From Gnetum montanum (taxonomy: Eukaryota > Streptophyta > Gnetopsida > Gnetales > Gnetaceae), in the NCBI GenBank assembly GCA_015680685.1, contig MNCI01005867.1:613782-677781 (forward strand): a stretch of DNA of 64,000 bases. Reading direction: 5' to 3'. Both the position numbers and the translations under genes were made by a program. Position 1 is the stretch's first letter. The number at the start of each line of letters is the position of its first letter. Below are positions 46,724 to 58,672 of the stretch, piece after piece. The notes beneath the pieces were generated by a model that made no database searches, was not told the DNA's origin, and saw only the letters and a program-made list of their open reading frames with translations.

Positions 46724-49700
46724 CTGTGTATAGACAGAAAAACGTTCGTCACCTGTTTTGTTGCGTACATTATGCATGATTGCTACTTAAGCTCTGACAC
46801 CTTCCATATCACAACATCCATGAATGGATTTTTAGAAAAAATCATAAAGCAACGTCAATCCTTCATAATACTATAAAGAAACGCATGACCGACGCATAAT
46901 AAATAACACTGCTAAAACAGGATTTCGTTTGGAAGAAAAGTGGATTACTGTAAAAGCAAACCACGTCAGCGGCCAGCTGTAACAGCACGCTAAATCTCAT
47001 AAATGAAGAGAACGGCCTAAAAAGGTTTAAAAAGACATAGGAAGATACAGTGGGGCAGATATGAAAAAATTGTATATTCATTAAAACTTAATGATGAAAG
47101 AATTGTATAGTTAACCCTATTTTTGTGGAAACAAAGCTAGAATGATGCCGACAATCAAAAGAATAATCTCTCAAGCAATTTTTTCCCTTGTATTTTGATG
47201 ATAAAAATGCTCTTCATAAATTATGGAATAAAACAATCTGTCCACTAAGACAACTTCTATAATGCAAGCTGTCGTCAGCCTTACCAAGAAGATACATATT
47301 GTTAAGACGATGTATATTTTTTAAAACTGAATGTATTTAATTGCATCTACTAAGACCTTCTTGGATGTGTTAGATTAACGCAGTTTCAAAATTCCTTTGT
47401 AAAGAATTTGTCCATAACTCAGCATTGCTTAATGAAATTGAAAACCTGTGACATGGTTTTCCCGTCAAGGCTCTTACCACTAGAATAACCTCATTGATTC
47501 AAGGTTCCACTTATAATTTTCTTTTCATTGTGGTTTTCCTCATACCTATCCCTCTCTTTCTTCATATGTCACATCCTCTTCAAACACTTTTTATTTTGTC
47601 CACCAGGTTTGAATCTCACTCAGTTTCAAAGATTATATGTCTCAGAATGTTGCAACCTTTTGTTCAATATTTGACTTGTCATTTACTTTCATTTAATAAT
47701 GTAACCTACGATAATACAGTGTGAAGAGATCTTAATATGTAACTCTTCAGATAGCATATTCCATGTTTTAGCTTTTAAACAAAATTGACCATTTGTCAAG
47801 CCATATTTACTCGTACATTGAGTTCACAATGGTAGAAGGCTTGCTACTAGAGTATAATGTGTGCGTTGAAATTTGAAAGCATTTTAATGTTGCATTTAGA
47901 CACTAATATCCAAAAATACAACAGGCTACAGAAAATCATCTTTTGCAACAAAAGCAACAATTAAAAGAAGGGAAATATGGTATTTTTAGTTTTGCTTCCG
48001 AAATTTCTGCTAATACTTTCCATTTTTCCAATCTAAAATATGTAGGAAAATCGCATTGTAGGTGATTCTTCAGGAATCTGCACCTGCTCCAACATACTAA
48101 ATATTCTACCTGCAATCTGCTGTTGATACGTTGAAGTTCCCAAATGGCTATTTACTCAACTGGTTAAAGGTAGTTATAGTAAGGGGACAATTCGTTAGAT
48201 TGGAAATCCCACTTTTATTGAAAGACTTTAACGTACAGAGTTCAATACAAAACGTTACTGACATTCTTCAATGACGTCAGTTTTGATTCGTCCAATTCAC
48301 CATGGGAGTTTTTTTTTTTTTTAACAAGTAAAAAGAGATTATATTAATAAAGTATTGGTGTATGGGAAGTTACGTATGAAAGATAGTTTTCATTATCATA
48401 CAATTCACGTTATCACACTAACTTTTATCATTCATATCCCATTATCAGGTTTTCCTTAACAACTACTTGGGTCAGGATAGCTTTAATATAGTTACTCCAG
48501 TATTAGTTGTTAAATGAATACTTATACACATTTGAATTAAGGACTAAGGATCATTAAACATACCTCAGGAACTTCGCTGTGTGGACAGTGTCCAGCAGGG
48601 CTTATTTCATAGTAAAGAGCTTCTGGAACTTGTCTTTTTATCCTACGTCCCCATATAGGCGTCACCCAGGGATCTTCCTTGCCATAAATGAGACAAATTG
48701 GTATCTTAGCCTCCCAACACCTGAACGTAAAAGACAAACAATGTGCTAACAAAATCTTAGGAGCTGAAAAAATTTTCTCTGGAAGAATAAACTATTCTTC
48801 AGAAAGGCTTCTCTTTAACCTTTTCATTCCTATCACTTTTGTAAATAAAAATACTGAAGAAAAATGCACGAACTGTTCATCAACATAATGAAGGAAAAAC
48901 TCATATTTGCAACAAATATTCTTTAACAAACCTATGCAATGCTTCATTGAAGGAAAGATGTCCTTGAGGAGCAAATAAGATTGAAGCAAACACTGCAGCA
49001 GCAGCTGGATGCTCTGTAGCTTCCAGGATATGTTGAAGAAGTTCAGCACTCAGAACCGACTGATCAACATATACTTGCTTCAGGACGCTCTCAATTGATT
49101 TTGGATCACTAATCCTTTTCCATCTAGAAAAAGGTAGCAGATAAACTGAGTTATATTATGGAATGTCTTGCTGATGGAACCTGGGAATTTTTTAAAAAGT
49201 TAAACTTATCACATGTCTTTAGCAATAGCCTTACGTAAAATTAACGAGCTTCTTTGCAAGAGGTGGCAAAGGAAAATTGCCGGCCCATGGAAAAAATTTA
49301 GATGCTGTAGGTGATCTTGAAGAATTTGGAATAAAAGCCCAAAATGGAGTTGCATTCAATAATGCGATCCCCTTTACTAAATGAGGATTGCATGCAGAAA
49401 AGTACAAGCCAACAAATCCTCCCAAAGAATTTCCAATGATATAAACAGGCTCTTGAATGACCTGCAATGAGATGATACTTTCTCAGATATCAAAAATTTC
49501 TCTTAGATAAACCTGTAGGCAAACCGAATTTGAAATGTCTATCCTTGCTTTGAAATATATCAATCACTTTTACTGTTTAAATATTAATCTTATTTCCTCA
49601 TTGCAGGAAAACTTAATCAAAAGAACCCTCTTTCAGAACAATTATTACAAGCAATTGTTTTTCCCCTTCTCTCGGACTAGGCAAAAAGAAGATTCGGTAT

Positions 49701-52700
49701 TGATAAAATTTTGCGGTTAAACAGAAGATTTCTGGGGTCTTAGACATTAACCACGGATTATTGGATTTTAATCAAGGTTACATACAAACTTAGAAGATAT
49801 CAAACTATACTTCCAATGCTTAGCTAAATTTTAAAAAGGGAGAGAGATAAAAATCAGCATTCAGAAAATGCAAGGGTAAAAAAAAATGTAGACAATTAAC
49901 TGATCATCATAAATTCAACTTGTATTTAGATCAATATTCACAACAATCAATTTAGCATAAAAAGTAAGCTATAAACATAGAATATTATATCATGCAAACA
50001 GTGGCCCAAGGATCTCGCTAGAAGAGAATGCTAATATGATGATTAACATCTCTTGATGCACACTAAGTACCCAAGGTGCAATACAAATGTAAAGACAACT
50101 AAACTTGGACTCATATCCATAGCCTTCTAGTTCAGCGACAAACAAAATAACCTAACCAATTCACATTAGCAATCTTAAATTTAACACAGCCAAACATAAT
50201 CAGTCGTATGAAAGTCAAGCTATAGGAAAATATATTATCCATAAACCTAATGGCAAACCTGGTTATAAAGTATAAAGTTAGAATATCGTGAAAGTATAAA
50301 GTTAATCCAGTCTTGAATTTCCACCAAACGCAAACTTAATGTGAGTTAGTATGTCAATGCCCATCACCAAAGGGATGCAATCTTTTGCCATTATATTTAT
50401 TCAGTGATTGGTGAATGACAAAAAAGTGTTAGGGTGTGTGAAAAATAGATCAAAGGGAGATGAAGAAAGTCCCTCTGAAGATTCTTTAAAACAAGGAAAG
50501 GGTACCTTTCAATTGGACAAGCAACAGAAAAAGGCTCATATAAGTTGTGAACAGCAAAAGCGGGAGACTTGTGTTGGCTCCAATCACTCACTAGTAAAGG
50601 AAGTAATTCGTAGAAATATGCACAAAAAACTTCTGTGACTTTCACAGCATAAGTTGGTTAGAACCAATAAATGCATATTGGAGAATTCGGAGTCCAAGTA
50701 CACGCTTGTGATATTTGCAGAAGCATCCTGTGATAAAATATCTCAGCAATAAGATAAGCTGAGAATCTTGCACAAGGAAATGTAAAACTTCTTTGTCCTA
50801 TGATTTGTAAAGTGGATTGTCATTGCTCATGAATATGAATCTATAAAACTAATTTAGTCGTATATTATGAGAGTAGGTTATTAATTAAACTAATCTTTAC
50901 ATCACTTAAATGTGTTCCATTGTGCTAAACTGCCATTTTTCAGAATAATTAAGATGAAACTTCTATTTTATAACATGGTATCAGAGCAGACAGTTCTTGA
51001 GTGGTGTAGGGACAATTGAAAAGGGAAAGAAATTATGGTAACCGTGTAAAAAAAGAAGGAAATAATAAATATGACTATACTTGGTGTAAAGGAAGCATCA
51101 AGGAGCCAGAAAAAGAAAAAATGCCAAGGAAAATGCAAAATCAAGAGCTATCCTCTCAAGTTAATTAGACAATTATAAATGACTAAAAGAATAAAACCAT
51201 AGGAAAGAAATTCATCAAAAAGAGATTTCTTAAAAGTTGCGACAACATTACTGCAACATGGTCAACGGTTACAGGGCAATTTGACAAGGTTGGCAATCTC
51301 ACAAATACATTGGCTCCTTGAGATGCAGAACATGCCACAACCACAGAAGGAAATGAGATCATACAACGCAAATTAAACTACTGCTGTCAAAACATGTAGA
51401 GGCAGGCGTGGGGAACACAACAATCATCAATATCATCATGACCAATTTGCAAGATTTGCATGAGAAAACTTGTAGTTAAACTCTATTGTAACATGCATTA
51501 ATTGCATATCAAATAAGAAATTGCCGTCCAAATTTCAGTGAATGATAAAGCTTAAGAAGTAATTAAATTTTAAATGCATGTGTAGCAAACGCACAAAAAC
51601 TAACCAAGTTATGTTATTACCAAGCAAATCAAATTAAATTATGGCATGATGTGCTCAATTCAAAACAAATGAGTAGGTGGGCCACAGCTATATATATGAG
51701 GGCAATTTCAGGAAAAGGGTAATATCAATAGCTGGCTCTGTTGAAGAAGTTTTGCTGAAATAGTATGAGCATTGATAACTTTTTGAACAAAGCAGCATAG
51801 GAAGGAGTTCTAGACTTTATCAATTATGAGCAAAAACTCGCAATGTTTGAAGAAAAGTAGACAAAGTTGGGTAAACCGAAGTATATTGTTAGATGATTCA
51901 AAAATGTGTAACCCCAAGGACTTTTATAGGGTCATAATCGAGTAGACGTGCAGTGAACAGGATCTATGTTCCTTTTGCTACTTCCTCTCCTTTTGATTCC
52001 TACAAGGAGTTCAATTATAACGCAAAGATCAGAAAGCTTCTAGAGCACCTGTATTGTGGTACAGAGTAGTTTTTGAATTTTTCATTTCCTCTATGCATGC
52101 AAGATATCTTCAACGTGCTGACCACCTATGATGGTGTTCAGTTCCTTAACAAGTTATATAGTATGGCTTTCACAATGCTGATTACAAAACAATCAAACCA
52201 CGAAAGCTTTCAGTTTTCAAGGTGAGACTACACTATCTAAGAAGATGCATAAATGGAAGCATATATCCAAGAATGGGTTGAAGCATTCTGTTTTGATTCC
52301 ACTGCAAAGTCTGAAAGAACAATACATATTAACAATATTATTGAGAAGTTCCAAGCTCCCACAATGGTGATTTTACAGAGTGTGTCCACCAGAGTTTAAA
52401 AAGTCGATAAATAAGTCAAGCTAGAAGCAGAGATCAATTCACTGACACAAGGACAAGATAAAGAACTCAATGTCCCATTTCAAGATGAAAAGGCATACCA
52501 AGATTATAAGTTTGGTACAGCTGCTAATTTTTGGATTATAAGGATTTAGGAAATTAATTGGAAGCAGCCGGCATACCATCCTCAGCACTTTGAAACAGCT
52601 AGTGGTGAAGTTAGACAGCTTCACTAGGGAGCTGATTGTGTTTAGAGTCTAAAAGTCATTTGCAGCCATTCCATGTTCCTTAGAATGGAAATGCAATAAA

Positions 52701-55700
52701 GATCATTAGAAGCAGCTAGCAGAAATGCAACTAAATAACATGCAGACTGTCTTGAAGATTGGCTTCAATTATTAGTTGAAAAGGGTTGAGAAGAATTCAA
52801 ATTTCAAACAAATGTATTGAGGCCCTTCATTGTAACGGACATATGATGCTTGATGTCGTATGCCTTGTGAAAGACAAACCAGGATGTGCTTGAGGAAACA
52901 AGGATGTGTACGCAAGAATCTAAAGCATCTAGCATAGGCTGAGTCCAAGAATACCCTACCAAAAAAGAAACAGAAGACCTGAAACAATAGTTATAGGAAA
53001 ATGTCAAAGACTATGATACGTCAACCCGTAGTTCACAAGCCTCCAAGACACAAGGACAAAGAACGTGAAATGTGTTTGAGAATGTGGTGAGGATACATAA
53101 GGGACATGAGCACTTCAAATAACATACAGTTTCCATTCATTAAAATTCACATCAAATCAAAGCCAATATAAGAACAAGTATCCTGTTTGTCAAAATGCAC
53201 TGCTATAGTTACTATTCTGAAGAAAATCAATCCCGCTGATTCATGCTCAAGTTACTAAAGGTCGTGACTAAGGAATGCTGACATTCTTGTGACCATCAGA
53301 AATTTCCAAGTGTGGGCTTTGCTTTGGCTAAAATTCCCGAAATTATCATCACTGCATATCAGATCAGGCTTTATCCACTCTAAAGGTCTTTTGGACTGCA
53401 TGACAATTCCTTGTACCAGATCGTTGGGAAGATCATCCCAAGCCAAGAGTAGCATCTCATGTTGTTTTTGCAGTACAGAATATGGCAACAATTTTACATA
53501 AAAATAAATTTACAAGGCTAAGTAGGTAGGAATCAAGGACAAAGACTAATATAACATCAATCACAAGAACGGACTCGTGAAGTTAATCTGAGACAACCAA
53601 CTCTGCAAATAGTTCAGGGATACATCCAAGGTATGTGTGAAAGCGTCCCTGAGAGGCACTAGATTTTGACTATGACCCACCTGCATGTTTGGGGACACAT
53701 CCCCAAGGTCAAAGCTTTTGTGGGAGGCGATACATCCAAGGTATGTGGAAGCTTTCCTTGGGATGTAATGGATACGTCCCACTTGTGTCCCAACATCTCT
53801 GGGAAAGTGTACCACGCTCCAAGAACTCCCCAAGGTCAATATTTTTGGAGGGGCTCGTCCCCACAAAATACAAACTTTAACAAATAAGTGGAATGACTGG
53901 TCAAGCAATTCACAAAAGAAGTTTGAAAAGTTGAGAAATGTTAAGTGCAATTTAAAATAATGCAACCTCAACATTACTAACTCTCTAACTTTGCCAAGTT
54001 ACAAGCCTCCAAGAGTAGGTACTAGGAACATTGCCCATCATCGGAAACTCCAGCACAAGAGAAATACAAAGAAAATAACAAATTAAAAGTGCAGTATGAG
54101 TTCAACAGGAGAAGCTTGAAAAAACTCTGGAACAAGACTACTAGTGCAGGCACATCAAAACAGCCAAGCCCTAACCAACAATCATTGAAGAAGCCAACTG
54201 CTGATCAAAGTGACAACAGTGATGATTAAGAGAATCCTAAGTTAACTACTCTAATGAAGAAAACCCATATTGAATTGAAATCCATGTAGTAAATTTCTTG
54301 TGCTTGTTTTTGCCCCTCCTAATATAAACTTTTTTTAAGTCTAATAAGCTCACTGAAAGACATCCGGTGGAGACATCTCACTTATGTGTGGGCACTATTA
54401 GGTAACTAGCCACCCCTGAGATATGGCCACTCAAAAACATCTAAATAACTGTTTGGAGATTTTTGACCAAGGGGGGGTGTTGGATGCAGCAGGTTCACTT
54501 CAATATTTAAAATCACCTTCCAAAACTAAATCCAGGTATTATGAAAAGACAATTAATTCGCTAGAAAACAAGAAAACTAGCTATCTTCAATTTATTTCAA
54601 AGAAGATTACAATGGGGTTCCACAACCCACAAAACATCCAAAACCTCTCAAAACACTCAAATGATGCTACAGAGCATGAGGCTCTATAACCACACAATGG
54701 GTGTACTCAATGTAAGACACAACCGATGGAGAACCTCTTCCACAACCCAAAACTGAGATCTCAACTCACAAGCAAGACCAGAACACACAGGCCAACACAC
54801 AACACAATTAACCTTGGAGCTGCAACCTCTATACACTCACTTAATGTGTTCTCTCACCCTCTTGCTCAAGTTCAACACAAAAACTTACATGACATTTTCT
54901 CTCTATATCTCCATTCATCAATGGTACCAGCATGAAACACCAACATATTTATTAAGAAAACAAGACAAAAACCTAAGGAAACCTTCCACAAGCTCCACTT
55001 GGAGTTCCCACGTTGTTTCCATCTTTTTCCACCTTCTCCCAACTATTTCCCAACTTGGAGTGGTTAATTCCAAAAGTTTCTCCAGCTGTACAGATTGTCT
55101 TTGGCCTTCTCACTGCACATTTCAAGCTTTCAAGAGAGACATCTCCTCTGACATGTCTCCACTTTTGGAGAGATGTCTCCTTGCAATGAGAGATGTCTCT
55201 TGCGAAGACTTAGCTCTTGGTAGAGACATCTCTTGCATGTCCCAAACGTCTACTATGTAGTCCCAGCTCTCGGATGAGACATCTCCTTGACCTCTAAGAT
55301 GTCTCCACAAAGCCTGAAACCTGCAAAACACACACGTAGGGAAGAACAAGGGGATTGGAAGAGGTGTCCCTACCTCATTGGAATATTACAAAAATATAAT
55401 CCAACCTCAAATATGCACTATGCAATCATAATGTGAACTCATATGTCTGTAGCAAAGGGATTCAATGTTTTCTCATTACATTTATTCAATGATTGGTGGA
55501 TGACTAAAATGAATGAGAATGTGTAAAGCACAAATCAAAGGAAAATTGAATAAGTCCATGTGAATATGGCTTAGAACAAGAAATGGATAACCTGCAATAA
55601 TCAAGCTATGAAAGGAGGCTTGTGTTAGCAACAAAGGAGATTTGCACAAAATTAACAAGAAGTTATCAAGAGAAAAAGGCTTGCACATGTCACATAGGAG

Positions 55701-58672
55701 AGTTACATTTGCTCCAAACACTAGTGAAGTAATTTGAAAAAAATTAGGCACAAGAAAATTTTGGGGCTTGCACATGATTTTTTTCTTTTTTGAACAAGTC
55801 AAAAAAGATTATATTAACAAAATAAGATTTTTAGTATAATGAGATTTCTCTTAGGACCATAATGTTCAACTAGGATGATGAAAGGATCATATTTTTAAAA
55901 AAATAAAATAATCATATCAAGGTATCAATCTAATCCTATCCTTAAAAATAAAAATTATGATCATGTAAGGCTCCTCCTTCCAATTTTTCACTGCTAGCCA
56001 CATACTCTATCTAGATTTATTTTGTTCCCTCAAAAGTCCTTTGGTTTCTTTGCTTTCACATTTGAAAAATCCTGTGTGCTAGGAAAAAACGCCAAATTTT
56101 ATTAATATGTCAAGTTTCACCAATCCAAGTCCAAGATGCTACAAGATCTTGTAAAAACTTTAGCATAATAAAATGATGATTTATAGCTTTATGTAGAGAG
56201 TATGCCTTGTTTGTGGCTCTAAGGTTGCTTCCCTTCCAGAACAGGTGCCAAGAGGAGTATGGAGATCCTCTCAAGTTCTATGCTATCTTAACCATCATTT
56301 CCTCTTATATAGAACTACATGGCCCTAATACTGTGTAGACTATGTCACAAGGATATGTAGGCCATCTGGGTTTTAGCCTTTAGCACAAGCACCTCCCCTA
56401 CTCTATGGAGAAAGGATTTAGAGCTAAATGCATGTAATATAGAGGTGTGTCTTAACTCTTTCAAGGATCAATCTCTCTTATGTGTTTGCTAGTGCTCTCT
56501 GTGATGTGTGTGCATCTTGTTGGTCCCATCACTTCTATGATTATCTAAGGCATACTGGCTACACTCCTAACCTTATGTGTTGTGCACTTATGTTATGCTT
56601 GCAAGTTTTGTGCTTGTTGAGGCATAGTCCATTTTGGGTCTACTCTAAAACACTTGGCAACTTTGGGGCTCAAAGTGCTATTGCGCAGCGCTTCTCTGGA
56701 GCAATGCCATTACACTTTCCAAACTTTGTTTCAAATATGGGCAATTGCAGGGCAATGTAAGAAAATATATGATTACCATCTTCAAAAGCATTTTTACAAA
56801 AACACCTCTTAACCATCATCCACCCTTACTTCAATGATTTATCTATTATTGAATTCTCCCTTTTTGTGCCAATTCAAAAAAGACATGAGCACTTTCTTAG
56901 AGTGAATAGGTGCTTTATCCAATAAATGATAGGTTGATGAAAACCAATAAACAAGTAGCAGACAACTCAAAAGGAATGAACGATGGTGTCCTTTGCAGGA
57001 GCAACTTACGATAAAATTCATAATTTATAATTTTCATGATTTGTAAAATGGATTGTCATTATTTTTTCATATGAATCTATAAAATTAATTCGTGTATTAT
57101 AAGAGTGGGTTATTAATTAAATAAGCCAGTCCATACATCACTCACATGTGTGCTATTGCACTAACTATGGGAACAATTAGAAACTTCTTTTGTCCAGCAA
57201 ATACTCGCTAGTAATGGTGTCTCCACTACAGACGGCTCTATTCTATGTTGACTACTCAAGAAAGCAGCAAACCTTTCGGACTTGAAACAAAATCAGCAGC
57301 ATTAGACACCAGATCCTAGACTTGGAGGTGCAAAACAGGGAAAGAAAGAGAAACTATCGGACTAGAGCTCAGGAAAATAAAACTTTGCTGAAATAAAGGT
57401 GTAGAGTTTATATTTCGAACTTGAAACAAAATTGCAAGGAGTAGATACCAAATCCTAGACTCGGAGGTACAATGCAAAACAGGGAAAGAAAGAGAAACTA
57501 TCGGACTAGAGCTCAGGAAATTAACTCCATAACTTTGTTGACATAAAGGTGTAGAGTTTATGTTTCAAAGGGCGTTCACTATGATTCACTGTAAAACGGT
57601 GTATGCTATAGTATGTAACAACGGAAGAGACCATAGACAATTAGAGTGTGGTGTTATTAATTAGCCGGCTAAACTAAATATTTGCTGAACTTTGCAAACC
57701 ATTTATTTGTTTATGACATTTTGTTAGCTATCATATAATTTATAGTTCGTAAATGAGAAAAAGCCATAGTTGCGTCATTCCAATTCCAAAAGTTTTGAAA
57801 GCATGACCGACCTGAATAAGAATAGTTTACAAGAACATGACTTTTTCCAACATGACCCATGTATGATTTTACTGTTTGAACGTTATTGCCAAAGGTAGCA
57901 TCCTCGTAGAAGCTTTTATTGTCCCCAGGAGAAAACACTTGACAGTTTTTTATGGAAAATATTGCACACATGTTTGATGGCTGGAAAAAAGCTGAAACAG
58001 TTGCAAGAAGATGTTCAGGATATCATAGGCATACTTCTGCAAGTACCGTAGTAGCGTATCATCAACCATTTACTTGTGCTGCTAATTTTTCTCGGTACAA
58101 GCAAAAGCGAAAGTGCATACCTGATCAACGAAATCCAAAATCTGTTGTCTCCACAAATCCACCGAAAAGACCAATTCGTTAGCCCAAGTCTCTGCTCGCG
58201 GACCAAATCCCCAAGAAGACGAAGACGCAGAGGCAGGATCTCCACCAACATCAGACGTAGACGGCGCAGGATCCTCGCAGGGCAACGATTGGCCTTGACC
58301 TGCAAAATCCACAGCCCAAACCCTAAAATCCCTTCCAAGCTCGCGCAGCTGATTCGCGTAATGAAATGCTCCGACTCCAAATCCTGGCAGCATCAGCAGC
58401 GCCGGAGAACGGCCACTCCCCGCTGTCTTGTAATGAACTTTGAGCTTGGGCTTCCATTCCCACACGCACTTCTCCACCTGCGCTAATCTCTTTTCTGATC
58501 CCGGAATCCGCAGGATGCTCCTGTTTTCCTTTGACTTGCTCTTGCTGATTCTGGTTTCGGCATGTTTCGGAGCGAGCACAGAGCCCGGGAGCTCGGAATG
58601 GAAGGCCGCAGGAACTGCGTGGAGAAAAACCGTGCGCATCGATCCTGGTTCTGAAGAAACAACTAGACACAA
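46538..58672 (-). CDS. PPH: Pheophytinase (chloroplast pheophytin pheophorbide hydrolase), five exons
   Basis: PPH is an alpha/beta hydrolase of the chloroplast that removes phytol from pheophytin a to give pheophorbide a in leaf senescence. Exons are 58672-58121, 49461-49235, 49123-48932, 48720-48564 and 46723-46538. All introns are GT-AG and phases join cleanly to a 437-residue protein (Met at 58672; a second Met at residue 12 is also plausible). The N-terminus is Arg/Ser/Lys-rich and acidic-poor at first, consistent with a transit peptide. Seen in order: LPGFGVGAFHYANQL (oxyanion region), GRDFRVWAVDFAGQGQSLP, GNSLGG with nucleophile Ser196, LVKGIALLNATPFWAF, YGKEDPW (Asp340), SPAGHCPH (His368). 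Identity rests on close recall of plant PPH sequences. The C-terminus stops about 15-20 residues earlier than I expect. Confidence 0.94.
46724..48563 (-). other. PPH intron 4 (1.84 kb)
   Basis: AT-rich and noncoding. It contains a copy of the dispersed repeat found at 1060-1260 (here about 47320-47510) and a T15 tract followed by 'aacaagtaaaaagagattat' (about 48308-48350). That second sequence is also found at 55775-55825. Confidence 0.7.
48564..48720 (-). CDS. PPH: PPH exon 4
   Basis: Acceptor GTTCAG|GTG; encodes CWEAKIPICLIYGKEDPWVT and YYEISPAGHCPHSEVPE, holding the catalytic Asp and His. Donor GAG|GTATGT in phase 0. Confidence 0.95.
48932..49123 (-). CDS. PPH: PPH exon 3
   Basis: Acceptor TTTCTAG|ATGG; encodes WKRISDPKSIESVLKQVYVD and EATEHPAAAAVFASILFAPQ of the lid/cap region. 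Donor CATAG|GTTTGT splits an Arg codon. Confidence 0.94.
49235..49461 (-). CDS. PPH: PPH exon 2
   Basis: Acceptor TTGCAG|GTC; encodes VIQEPVYIIGNSLGGFVGLY with the nucleophilic Ser, and FPWAGNFPLPPLAKKLVNF. Donor TTTAC|GTAAGG leaves two bases of a Thr codon. Confidence 0.95.
50280..50975 (+). repeat. Copia-like 5' LTR in PPH intron 1
   Basis: Blocks match 55430-55760 ('atttattca.tgattggtg.atgac', 'aaagggat.caat') and 57045-57200 ('tggattgtcatt', 'atatgaatctataaaa.taatt', 'ggttattaattaaa'). It ends in AACA directly before a tRNA-Met-type primer site. The left end is not sharply defined. Confidence 0.65.
50976..50987 (+). other. Primer binding site TGGTATCAGAGC
   Basis: An exact match to the initiator tRNA-Met complement used by most plant copia elements, directly after the LTR end. 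Confidence 0.85.
50988..54477 (+). mobile_element. Decayed internal region of a copia-like element
   Basis: It lies between the primer site and a G-rich tract (AAGGGGGGGTG, about 54469-54479) that could be a polypurine tract. No gag, protease or RT motif can be read, so the region is heavily decayed or belongs to a non-coding derivative. Around 53640-53845 are several imperfect palindromes of the GGGGACACATCCCC and GGATACGTCCC type. Confidence 0.45.
54480..55374 (+). repeat. LTR-like segment with GAGACATCTC palindrome array
   Basis: It starts TGTTGGATGCAGC right after the G-rich tract, as an LTR would. Between 55136 and 55304 about seven units of the GAGACATCTC/GAGATGTCTC type occur; a further unit is at about 54368. 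No matching copy of this segment is seen before 50976, so its LTR status is uncertain. Confidence 0.4.
55375..57200 (+). repeat. Second copia-like LTR copy, interrupted
   Basis: It matches the 50280-50975 copy at both ends (about 55375-55765 and 57015-57200). The middle, about 55766-57014, is foreign. It begins with a T-rich stretch and 'gaacaagtcaaaaaagatta', seen also at 48308-48350, which suggests a retroposon inserted on the minus strand. Confidence 0.55.
57277..57567. repeat. Tandem duplication of about 145 bp in PPH intron 1
   Basis: Two near-identical units share 'aaacagggaaagaaagagaa', 'actatcggactagagctcag' and 'aaaggtgtagagtttat'. The high identity suggests a recent event. Confidence 0.85.
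58121..58672 (-). CDS. PPH: PPH exon 1
   Basis: Codons 1-184: transit-peptide region, hydrolase N-terminal strands and the variable Ser/Asp-rich loop followed by WGFGPRAETWANELVFSVDL. The donor CAG|GTATGC ends the exon in phase 0 after DFVDQ. This exon is much richer in G and C than its surroundings. Confidence 0.93.

Larger units (their letters stand above)
49462..58120 (-). other. PPH intron 1 (8.66 kb) filled with retroelement debris
   Basis: The first intron is far larger than the others. It contains LTR-like copies at about 50280-50975 and 55375-57200, a copia-type primer site, palindrome arrays and a tandem duplication, listed separately. No open reading frame here has a recognisable domain. 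The copia remnants are on the plus strand, opposite to PPH. Confidence 0.8.

Noticed and set aside
53255-53491. Minus-strand frame of 78 codons in PPH intron 1
   Set aside because: PPH exons 1 and 2 join perfectly without it, and no domain is recognisable. It sits in copia-like debris.
58082-58672. Identification of the hydrolase as chlorophyll dephytylase (CLD1)
   Set aside because: Blocks such as LLNATPFW, FPWAGNFPLP and YYEISPAGHCPH fit PPH better than CLD1-type hydrolases.
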